Assembly (NCBI RefSeq): GCF_028688855.1
Contig: NZ_JAQTXI010000002.1
Span: 186,001-250,000, forward strand
Length of the DNA stretch: 64,000 nt
From: Neomegalonema sp.
GTDB lineage: Bacteria > Pseudomonadota > Alphaproteobacteria > Rhodobacterales > Rhodobacteraceae
Reading direction: 5' to 3'
The position numbers were made by a program, and so were the translations under genes. The notes under the pieces were generated by a model that was not told the origin of the DNA, searched no databases, and saw nothing but the letters and a program-made list of their open reading frames with translations. This document shows, piece after piece, positions 26,561 through 33,843 of the stretch (its first letter is position 1; the number at the start of each line of letters is the position of its first letter).

Positions 26561-27355
26561 ATGTCCCATCTGCGCCGCAAGCCCCTCGCCGGGCATGGCC
26601 TGATCCACGACGTCACGCCGGACAACGCCGGATGGAGCCATGTCGGCTTCGCGCTGCATCGGCTCGCGCCGGGCGAGAGCGCGGAGGCCCTGACGGGCGG
26701 CCGCGAGGCGATCCTCGTCCTCGTCGAGGGCAAGGCGCGGCTCTCGACGCCCGAAGCGGACTTCGGCGAGATGGGCCAGCGCATGGAGGTCTTCGAGGGG
26801 ACGCCGCCTCATGCGCTCTACGTCCCGGCGGACAGCGCATGGAAGGCCGAAGCGGCCACGCCCTGCCTCCTGGCGGTCTGCACGGCGCCGGGCGGCGGAG
26901 ATTTCAAAGCCCGCCGCCTCGGGCCCGAGGGGATCGTCCGGGCGGATCGCGGGACAGGGAGCAATCTCCGGCATATCCACAACATCGCCATGGAGGACCG
27001 CGAGGTCGCGCAAAGCCTGCTGGTCACGGAGGTCTTCACGCCGGCGGGGCATTGGTCCTCCTATCCGCCCCATCGCCATGACGAAGACGACTTCCCGCGC
27101 ATGACCTGTCTCGAAGAAACCTATTATCACCGCCTCAACCCTGCGAAAGGCTTCGGGATCCAGCGCGTCTTCACCGAGGACGGATCTCTCGACGAGACCA
27201 TCGCCGTGGCGGATCACGACGTGGTGCTGGTGCCGCGCGGACATCACCCCTGCGCGGCGCCTCATGGAATCGGGATGTATTACCTCAACGTCATGGCGGG
27301 GCCTCTGCGCAAATGGCGCTTCGCGGCCCATCCGGATTTCGGCTTCCTCGGCTGA
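26561..27355 (+). CDS. iolB: 5-deoxy-glucuronate isomerase
   Basis: Isomerises 5-deoxyglucuronate to 5-dehydro-2-deoxygluconate, the IolC substrate; 264 residues, bicupin fold. Seen in the sequence: start MSHLRRKPLAGHGLIHDVTP, first cupin with EAILVLVEGKARL, and the second with WSSYPPHRHDEDDFPRMTCLEETYYHRLNP (metal-binding His residues), ending MYYLNVMAGPLRKWRF. GGAGG lies five bases before the ATG. It is the last gene of the operon and ends six bases from the convergent kpsM stop, with no clear terminator in between. Confidence 0.95.
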   Translation: MSHLRRKPLAGHGLIHDVTPDNAGWSHVGFALHRLAPGESAEALTGGREAILVLVEGKARLSTPEADFGEMGQRMEVFEGTPPHALYVPADSAWKAEAATPCLLAVCTAPGGGDFKARRLGPEGIVRADRGTGSNLRHIHNIAMEDREVAQSLLVTEVFTPAGHWSSYPPHRHDEDDFPRMTCLEETYYHRLNPAKGFGIQRVFTEDGSLDETIAVADHDVVLVPRGHHPCAAPHGIGMYYLNVMAGPLRKWRFAAHPDFGFLG

Positions 27356-27361
27356 CCGGCC

Positions 27362-28177
27362 TCAGGAGCGGATGTTGCGGCGGAGATGGCGCTCCATCGC
27401 CAGACCCGTCGCCCAGGATCCCAGGATCCAGAGGAGCAGATAGAGCGGGTCGTGGATCGGAGACCGGTAGCTCGCCGAGATTCCTTCGCGCATCATCTCG
27501 GTGGCGTGGAAGATCGGATTCCACGACAGCATCTGCGCCAGCCAGAGCGGAATCTCCGTCGCGGCGTACATCACCCCCGACACGAACAGCAGAGGCCGCT
27601 TCAGCACCTGGATCAGCAGCCGGAGATTGGGCCGCAGCGTCTGGAGGGACATCAGGATCAGCCCCACCCCTCCCCCGAGCAGCCAGGCCGCCGCCAGAGC
27701 CATCAGCGTTTCGAGCGGATCATGCAGCTGCGGAACCGGATTGAACTGATAATTCGCCGCCAGGACCACCGCGCAGGCCGCGACGATGGTCACCCCCTCC
27801 AGAGCCGCGAAGGCGAGCACGAAATCCAGAGGCCGCACGCCCGGATAATAGAGCAGCGCCCGATTGGACTCGAGCGCGTTGGCGGCGCCGTCCATCGTGG
27901 AGCGGCAGAGCAGGAAGGGAAAGAACCCCGCCAGCAGAGAGGTCAGCAGATCCACCGGCAAGGCCGAATGTCCGCCGACCGCGCTCCGCATGAAATAGAA
28001 GAGGCCGATCACCACCAGATGCGTGACCAGCAGCCGCAGCCAGGCGAAACGCCCCTCGCCCAGACGCGCGCGCGTCTCGCGCAGGAAATTGGCGATGAAG
28101 ACCCGCCGGAACCCCATCAGCCCGGCCGGGAGGCTCCCGACGCGGCGTCCGCGGATCCTGTCCCGAACCTCGCTCAT
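27362..28177 (-). CDS. kpsM: Capsular polysaccharide export ABC permease
   Basis: Inner-membrane component of an ABC-2 capsule exporter (KpsM/BexB/Wzm type); 271 residues with about six membrane segments. Visible features: FIANFLRETRARLGEGRFAWLRLLVTHLVVIGLFYFMRS at the N terminus, then SNRALLYYPGVRPLDFVLAFAALEG, LQTLRPNLRLLIQVLKRPLLFVSGVMYAATEIP and WNPIFHATEMMREG, typical of the family. The start overlaps the kpsE stop by four bases. No polysaccharide synthesis genes are visible within this window. Confidence 0.88.
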   Translation of the reverse strand: MSEVRDRIRGRRVGSLPAGLMGFRRVFIANFLRETRARLGEGRFAWLRLLVTHLVVIGLFYFMRSAVGGHSALPVDLLTSLLAGFFPFLLCRSTMDGAANALESNRALLYYPGVRPLDFVLAFAALEGVTIVAACAVVLAANYQFNPVPQLHDPLETLMALAAAWLLGGGVGLILMSLQTLRPNLRLLIQVLKRPLLFVSGVMYAATEIPLWLAQMLSWNPIFHATEMMREGISASYRSPIHDPLYLLLWILGSWATGLAMERHLRRNIRS

Positions 28178-29439
28178 ATCTTCGCATGCTCCCGGATCGC
28201 CATGACGATCAGCGCCAGCACGTTGTAGAGGAAGAAGAAGAACACCAGAGCCAGCAGCGTCGAGCGCATCACCTGAGGATAACGCGGATCGACCGGCGCA
28301 AGAGGCGAATTGATCACCGCCAGATAACGATGCTGGCGCAGGGCCTCGGCCTGGGCCTGCCCGGAGGCGGCCACGGCGCTGGTCCAGATGGTCTGACGGG
28401 TCTCGCGCTCGAAGAGCGCCGCCTCGAATTCGTTCAGCCGGGGAGCGCTGGCGGCGATCCCCGCGGCGATGCGTCGAGCTTCCTCGCGCAGGGAGTCGAT
28501 CTCCGCCATGAGCTTGCGGCCCGCCTGAGTGCCGCGTCCGTCGCCGCCGGGATTCCACTGCATGGCCTGATATTCGGCGTTCTTCGTGGCGATGGTGGTC
28601 TCTATGCCCGCAAGGCGGCTGACCATGGTGGCGAGGATCGATTGCGGATCGGGCTCGCCATGGCGCTGCTGGAGGCTCAGCACCGCCTGACGCGCCGCGC
28701 GCAGATCGTCGCGGCGCTGCTCCAGGGCGCGGTCGGCGGTGCGCAGCTGGTCGTCGCGGATGCGCGAGGAGATGTCGTTGATCTTCTCCTCGCTGTAGCG
28801 CAGGAGATGCCCCACGATCTGTCGCGCGTAATCGGCGTCGGTCGCCTGGGCCGAGAGGGTCATCACCTTGTCGTTGGGGTTGAAGGCCACCTTGACCCGG
28901 TTGCGGTAGTAGGCGAGCTGATCGTCCTCGGCGACTCCGGCGGAGAGGCGGCGCAGGGGATCCACCTTCGTGGAGCGGAAATGGCTCAGATAGCCTTCGT
29001 CCTCCTCGATGCGCCGCATGGTGTTGCGCGAGAGGATGAACTCCCGGATGGTCGCGGCGTCCTGAGCGTTGGCCACCCCGGTGAACTGGCCGCCGAGCGT
29101 CTCCAGGGAGGGAATCGAGCTCGTTTCCGAGCTCTGGATGGTGAAGGTGGTCTCGCTCTCGTAATAGGGCGTGGCCCAGTAATGCAGGTAATAGGCCGTC
29201 AGCAGGGTCGGGGCGAGGACGAAGAGGAAGAACCGCAGGCCCACCATCCGGCTCTTGCGGCGCCGCTGACGCTCGGCCTCGCGGCGGGCGCGCTCCAGCA
29301 GCCCGTCGGGAGGCGTCTCCGGGGCCGGAGCGGCGGCGGGCGCCGCCTGCGGAGGAGCGGGCTTCGCGGCCGCAGGCTTCGTGGGCGCGGGGCCCGGCGC
29401 GGGCGCGGCGGGCGGCGGGGGGACGACGCTGTCCATCAT
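28174..29439 (-). CDS. kpsE: Capsule polysaccharide export inner-membrane protein (KpsE/BexC family)
   Basis: Polysaccharide co-polymerase/adaptor thought to link the ABC exporter to the outer-membrane channel; 421 residues. A Pro/Ala-rich cytoplasmic tail (1-60) precedes TM1 (about 65-85, VGLRFFLFVLAPTLLTAYYL). A periplasmic domain follows with YESETTFTIQSSE, IREFILSRNTMRRI and long coiled-coil segments (about 215-330). TM2 is near the C terminus (LLALVFFFFLYNVLALIVMAI). The start is set at the tandem ATGATG (29439) with AGGA upstream; earlier in-frame codons look non-coding. The Pro-rich tail is longer than usual. Confidence 0.87.
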   Translation of the reverse strand: MMDSVVPPPPAAPAPGPAPTKPAAAKPAPPQAAPAAAPAPETPPDGLLERARREAERQRRRKSRMVGLRFFLFVLAPTLLTAYYLHYWATPYYESETTFTIQSSETSSIPSLETLGGQFTGVANAQDAATIREFILSRNTMRRIEEDEGYLSHFRSTKVDPLRRLSAGVAEDDQLAYYRNRVKVAFNPNDKVMTLSAQATDADYARQIVGHLLRYSEEKINDISSRIRDDQLRTADRALEQRRDDLRAARQAVLSLQQRHGEPDPQSILATMVSRLAGIETTIATKNAEYQAMQWNPGGDGRGTQAGRKLMAEIDSLREEARRIAAGIAASAPRLNEFEAALFERETRQTIWTSAVAASGQAQAEALRQHRYLAVINSPLAPVDPRYPQVMRSTLLALVFFFFLYNVLALIVMAIREHAKI

Positions 29440-29630
29440 GACCGGATCCTGAAAAAGCTGGCGCGTCCTCGCCTGAAGCCGGAAGGGCTTCGCATCGTGA
29501 CGACGCGACCACGAGACAAGCAAGCAGACGGCTCCGGAAGATCCGGGGCGGCCGGAACAGGCTCCGGGTGGGCGCGCGGCCGGACGGAAGCTCCGGAGCC
29601 TCCGGCCGACCGGCGGGACCGGAGGATTCT

Positions 29631-30275
29631 CTAGAGTTCGTGCGCCTGACGCGCGTCCTTCAGATCGTCGTAGAAGGTGAGTTCTCCGCTCCTGAGCACG
29701 GCGGCGCAGTCGCAGAACTCCGCGATGGTGGAGGCCTGATGCGACACGATCAGCATGGAGGAGCGGCCCCGGCGCTCATGGAAGAAGCGTTTGCACTTCT
29801 CCTTGAAGGCCTTGTCGCCGACCGCCAGCACCTCGTCGATCAGATAGACCTCGAAGTCGATCGCGGCGGTGAGCGCGAAGGTCATGCGGGCCCGCATGCC
29901 GGAGCTGTAGGTGCGCACGGGCATGTGGAAATAATCGCCGATCTCGGCGAAGAGCCGGCCATAGGCCACCGTCAGATCGGGGTCCTGATCATAGAGCCGG
30001 GCGGCGTAGAGGATGTTCTCCTCGCCGGTCAGCTTCGGATTCAGCAGCCCCCCGAAGCCGATGGGCGGCGAGATGGTCCGGTCGCAGAGGATCTCGCCCA
30101 TGTCGGGCGCCTCCACTCCCGCGATCATCCGCATGAGCGTCGACTTGCCCGCGCCGTTGCGGCCGAGCACGCCGACGTTGCGGTCGGTCGGGATGACGAC
30201 GTTCGCGCCTTCGAGGATGACCCTCGCGCCGCGACTCGTCGGGTAGGATTTGAACACGTTCTCGAAGACGATCAT
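29631..30275 (-). CDS. kpsT: Capsular polysaccharide export ATPase
   Basis: ABC-2 exporter ATPase (KpsT/BexA/Wzt type), 214 residues. It shows Walker A GRNGAGKSTLMRMIAG (about 38-53), the family-typical GGLLNPKLTGEENILYAARLY, a signature region in YSSGMRARMTFALTAAID (degenerate LSGG, usual for the family), Walker B VYLIDEVLAVGD and switch His in IVSHQAST. The start is placed at ATG 30275 because homology begins there (MIVFENVFKSYPT); the ribosome binding site is weak. It is followed by kpsE after a 191 bp gap and precedes the CNNM gene in the same direction. Confidence 0.9.
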   Translation of the reverse strand: MIVFENVFKSYPTSRGARVILEGANVVIPTDRNVGVLGRNGAGKSTLMRMIAGVEAPDMGEILCDRTISPPIGFGGLLNPKLTGEENILYAARLYDQDPDLTVAYGRLFAEIGDYFHMPVRTYSSGMRARMTFALTAAIDFEVYLIDEVLAVGDKAFKEKCKRFFHERRGRSSMLIVSHQASTIAEFCDCAAVLRSGELTFYDDLKDARQAHEL

Positions 30276-30358
30276 GCAAGCGACAGGAGTTGAAAGCAAC
30301 GGATACGGATACGTTCTCCAATGTGCGGCGCGCCGCGGATTTCCGCAAGGGGCGGCGT

Positions 30359-31657
30359 TCAGCCTTCCGCAGAGGGCGGGGCCAGCGGGCTGGCCAGGAT
30401 CTTGTCGATCCGGCGGCCGTCGAGGTCCATGATCTCGAACTCCCAGCCCTCGGCCTGGATCCTGTCGCCCACCTTGGGCAGCACGCCGAAGACCTGGATG
30501 AGGAAGCCCGCCGCCGTCTCGTAGCCGCGCCGCTTCGGCAGGTTGAGGTTCAGGACCTCGGCCACGTCGGAGATCGGCGCCCAGCCGGAGACGAGGATGG
30601 AGCCGTCGGGGCGGAGGACCATGGCCTCCTCGCCCTCGTCGGAATCGCTGGCGAAGGCGCCCACGATGGCTTCGAGGACGTCGGCGGGGGTGATCACGCC
30701 GAGGAAATTGCCGTATTCGTCGTGGATCAGGCCCATGTGCGCCGTGGACTTGCGCAGCACGTCCACCGCGTCCAGAGCCTCCAGGCCCTCGGGGATGATC
30801 GGCGCCTCGCGCACGAGGCTGCGCAGATCGCGCGTCCGCACGCCGGTTTCGTCGAAGATGTCGCGGATCCAGATCACGCCGATGATCTCGTCGGGATCGC
30901 CCTCATGGGCCGGGAAGCGCGAATGGCGGCTGCCCATGATCACCTTGCGGTTCTCGTCGAAATCCTCCGAGAGGTCGATCATGTCGACGTCCACGCGCGG
31001 CGTCATGACGCTCTGCACCTGGCGGTCGCTCAGCCGCATCACGCTGGAGATGATCCGCCGTTCGCTCGGTTCGAGGACGCCCGCGCTTTCGGCCTCGGCC
31101 ACGATGCTCTTGACCTCCTCCTCGGTGATCGACTTCTCTTCGTCGCCGCTCTGGCCGAGCAGCTTCAGCACCAGCTTGCCCGATCTGTCGAGCACCCAGA
31201 CGATGGGCGAGGCCACCTTCGCGAGGCCGGTCATGAAGGGCGCCACGAGGCAGGCCACGCGCTCCGGATCGCGCAGCGCGATCTGCTTGGGCACCAGCTC
31301 GCCGATGATGAGCTGGAGATAGGTGATCAGCGTCACCACGATCCCGACGCCCAGACCCGAGGCCAGCCCCGGCGAAAGCCCCGCCTCGCCGAGCGCGCCC
31401 GCGAGCCGCTGGCCGAGCGTCGCGCCCGAGACCGCGCCCGACAGGATGCCGATCAGCGTGATGCCGATCTGCACCGACGAGAGGAATTTCCCGGGATCCG
31501 CGCCGAGCGCGAGGGCCTTTTCGGCCCCCGCCACGCCTCTCTCCGCCATGGGCCTCAGGCGCGCGGGGCGGGCGGAGACGACCGCCAGCTCCGACATGGC
31601 GAAGGCGCCGTTGATCACCGTCAACAGAAGCACCAGCGCAAGCTCAACGTAAACCAT
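30359..31657 (-). CDS. CNNM/CorC-family membrane transporter (hemolysin-like, tandem CBS)
   Basis: Integral membrane protein of 432 residues of the family once called hemolysin C and now linked to Mg2+/Co2+ transport. Order: CNNM/DUF21 membrane domain (about 1-195, start MVYVELALVLLLTVINGAFAMSELAVVSAR, and LQLIIGELVPKQIALRDPE), a CBS pair (about 215-340, VMTPRVDVDMIDL and HMGLIHDEYGNFLGVITPADVLEAIVG), then a CorC_HlyC C-terminal domain (RPDGSILVSGWAPISDV, GYETAAGFLIQVFGVLPKVGD). Its ribosome binding site is weak. The precise ion is not determinable from sequence. Confidence 0.9.
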   Translation of the reverse strand: MVYVELALVLLLTVINGAFAMSELAVVSARPARLRPMAERGVAGAEKALALGADPGKFLSSVQIGITLIGILSGAVSGATLGQRLAGALGEAGLSPGLASGLGVGIVVTLITYLQLIIGELVPKQIALRDPERVACLVAPFMTGLAKVASPIVWVLDRSGKLVLKLLGQSGDEEKSITEEEVKSIVAEAESAGVLEPSERRIISSVMRLSDRQVQSVMTPRVDVDMIDLSEDFDENRKVIMGSRHSRFPAHEGDPDEIIGVIWIRDIFDETGVRTRDLRSLVREAPIIPEGLEALDAVDVLRKSTAHMGLIHDEYGNFLGVITPADVLEAIVGAFASDSDEGEEAMVLRPDGSILVSGWAPISDVAEVLNLNLPKRRGYETAAGFLIQVFGVLPKVGDRIQAEGWEFEIMDLDGRRIDKILASPLAPPSAEG

Positions 31658-32083
31658 TGGGTCCGATCACACAGCTTCGACAAGGCGGGCGGACTATGGA
31701 CCGGCGCCCCTGTCGACCGCAAGGGTTCTGAGGGGCGCGGGCCTCGCGCCGTCGTCGCAGGCGCCCACTTCCGGGACGCGCTCGGGCCCGGGCCGGGAGG
31801 GCGGGCCCCGGCCAGAGCGATTCGCGCGCGATCCGGCGCAGGACCGGAGGCCGATTCGCGCCTGATTCGCCGCGCCGCGCCGAGCTGCGCCCTCCTCTCG
31901 GGCGAAACAGGACCGCGCCGCCCGCTCCGGAGGCGCAGCCTCTCCCTTCCGGGAGGATTTCGCGCAAGATTATTGCGAATCCACACCCGACGTGCGACAA
32001 GATCTTCCGGAACGCCGCAAGGATCGGCCGCGCGTCAGAGGCCGCAGCGCTTCGGCGTCGCGCTTGTCAGAGGGGGGATCGGC
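31658..32083. other. Divergent intergenic region with a 15-bp inverted repeat
   Basis: This 426 bp stretch separates the CNNM gene from the DUF294 signalling operon. Open frames cross it but look like GC-driven artefacts. CGCAA and TTGCG flank a five-base spacer at 31963-31977 in a locally AT-rich patch about 110 bp before the operon start, a candidate operator. I see nothing else that I can assign. Confidence 0.45.
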
Positions 32084-33550
32084 ATGTCGCGCGCGGAACC
32101 CGTGCAGGAGGCCTCGCCCGCGCCGGAGAGCGGCGGAGCCCGACGCGAATTCGTCTCGCTCATGACCTCCCGCGTCGGAGAGGCGCCCCTGCGCAAGCCG
32201 CTTTTCGTGGAGGGGAGCGCGGATCTCCTGACCCTCTGCCGCGAGCTTGCGCAACGCGGCCTCAGCGAGGCCCTGATCCGCGACGGCGCCCGCGTCGGCG
32301 TCTTCACCACCACCAATCTGCGCGAGGCTCTGCTCAGCGGCCGCCCGCCCGCCGAAATCTCCGCCCGCGAACTCGCCGTCTTCAAGCCCTTCTCCGTTTC
32401 GGTCGAGGACGAGCTCTTCGAAGCCATGCTGCTCATGCTGCGCCATCGGGTGCGGCGCCTGGTGGTGACCCAGAACGGCGAGGCCGTCGGGCTGCTCAGC
32501 CAGCTCGATCTGATGGCCTTCATGGCCAGCCATTCGCACCTCATCGCCCTGGAGGCCGAGCAGGCCGAGACGGTCGAGGATCTCGGGGCGGCGGCGCGAC
32601 AGATCGACGGACTCATCCGGCTGCTGCGCAAGGACGGCGTGAAGGTCGAGACCATCGCGCGGCTGGTCGGCGAGCTGAACCGCCAGATCTTCCGGCGGCT
32701 CTGGGAGCTGCTCGCGCCGGAGGAGCTGCGCGCCAACAGCTGCCTGATCGTCATGGGCAGCGAGGGCCGCGGCGAACAGATCATCAAGACCGATCAGGAC
32801 AACGCCCTGCTCCTGCGCGACGGATTCGCCTGCCCGCGCCTGGAGGAGGTCACGGAGGCGTTCACCCGCGCCCTGATCGGCTTCGGATATCCGCCCTGCC
32901 CCGGCGGCATCATGCTGAGCCGCCCGCTCTGGCGCCAGCCTCTGGCGGCGTTCCGGCGCACCCTCGACGGCTGGATAGACGGCTCGGATCCGGCGGGCGC
33001 GCTGAACGTCGCCATCTTCCTCGACGCCGCCGCCGTCGCCGGAGACCCCGCCCTGCTGGAGGAGGCCCGCGCCCATCTGGACCGCGGGCTTTCGGACAAT
33101 CCCTTCTGGCTCTCGCGCTTCGCGAAGGCCGCCACGCAGTTCGGCGAGGAGCGCAGCTGGTGGTCGCGGCTGCCGGGCCTGCGCGGACGCGAGGCCGCCG
33201 AAATCGACCTCAAGAAGCTGGCGATCTTCCCCATCGTCCATGGGGTGCGCTCTCTGGCGCTGGAGGCGCGGCTGAAGGAGCTGGGCACGGCGGCGCGTCT
33301 GAACGGCCTCGTCGCGGCGAAGAAGATCCAGCCGAAGGAGGCCCGCGACCTGACCGAGGCCCTGCATTTCCTCATGGCGCTGAAGCTGGAGAACAACCTC
33401 CGCCAGATCGGAGAGGGCAAGCCGCCGGGCAACAAGGTCGCGCTCGCCGATCTCGGGCGGCTGGAGCGCCAGGCCCTGAGCGACTGCCTCGCGGTGGTGC
33501 GCGAGTTCAAGCGCTTCCTCGCGCTGCATTACCGGTTCGACGCGATATGA
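32084..33550 (+). CDS. CBS-pair / DUF294 nucleotidyltransferase-like protein
   Basis: Cytoplasmic protein of 488 residues, first gene of a signalling operon. A CBS pair covers about residues 25-155 (PLFVEGSADLLTLCRELAQRGLSEALI and FKPFSVSVEDELFEAMLLMLRHRVRRLVV). The DUF294 nucleotidyltransferase-like domain follows (about 185-330) with MGSEGRGEQIIKTDQDNALLL, resembling GlnD-type GS...D-x-D motifs. A helical C-terminal DUF294_C region (about 355-480) completes it. Such proteins commonly accompany SLC5-type transporters or kinases in acetate-linked loci. A regulatory (de)nucleotidylation role is inferred. The start has AGAGGGGGG nine bases upstream. Confidence 0.85.
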   Translation: MSRAEPVQEASPAPESGGARREFVSLMTSRVGEAPLRKPLFVEGSADLLTLCRELAQRGLSEALIRDGARVGVFTTTNLREALLSGRPPAEISARELAVFKPFSVSVEDELFEAMLLMLRHRVRRLVVTQNGEAVGLLSQLDLMAFMASHSHLIALEAEQAETVEDLGAAARQIDGLIRLLRKDGVKVETIARLVGELNRQIFRRLWELLAPEELRANSCLIVMGSEGRGEQIIKTDQDNALLLRDGFACPRLEEVTEAFTRALIGFGYPPCPGGIMLSRPLWRQPLAAFRRTLDGWIDGSDPAGALNVAIFLDAAAVAGDPALLEEARAHLDRGLSDNPFWLSRFAKAATQFGEERSWWSRLPGLRGREAAEIDLKKLAIFPIVHGVRSLALEARLKELGTAARLNGLVAAKKIQPKEARDLTEALHFLMALKLENNLRQIGEGKPPGNKVALADLGRLERQALSDCLAVVREFKRFLALHYRFDAI

Positions 33551-33843
33551 CGGGCCGGGGCGAAGAGGAAGACGCCGCAGGGGAAGACTCGGCCAGGGAG
33601 GACCGGGAGGCTCGGGAGGGAGGCTCCGGGAAGGGCGGCCCCAGCCCCAAGGAGGATTCCCGCACGCCGGTTCTGATCGCGCTCTGCGCGGCGGGCTTCG
33701 CCCTGTTCAATTTCCCCCTTCTGGCGCTCTGGGACAGCGAGACGGAGATCTTCGGCCTGCCTCTGACGCCCGTGGCGCTCTTCGTGATCTGGGGCGGGCT
33801 GATCGCGGCTCTGGCCTGGGCGCTCGAGAGGAGGCGGCCATGA
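33547..33843 (+). CDS. Small two-helix membrane protein, partner of the SLC5-kinase
   Basis: Protein of 98 residues: a highly charged, Glu/Gly-rich N terminus (1-38) followed by two membrane helices (about 41-60 and 71-92). It overlaps DUF294 by four bases (ATGA) and the downstream kinase by four bases (ATGA), so it is translated as part of that set. It resembles, in size and position, the small subunits accompanying SLC5 symporters (DUF4212-like), but the sequence similarity is too weak to assert. The function is unknown; an assembly or gating partner is plausible. Confidence 0.75.
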   Translation: MTGRGEEEDAAGEDSAREDREAREGGSGKGGPSPKEDSRTPVLIALCAAGFALFNFPLLALWDSETEIFGLPLTPVALFVIWGGLIAALAWALERRRP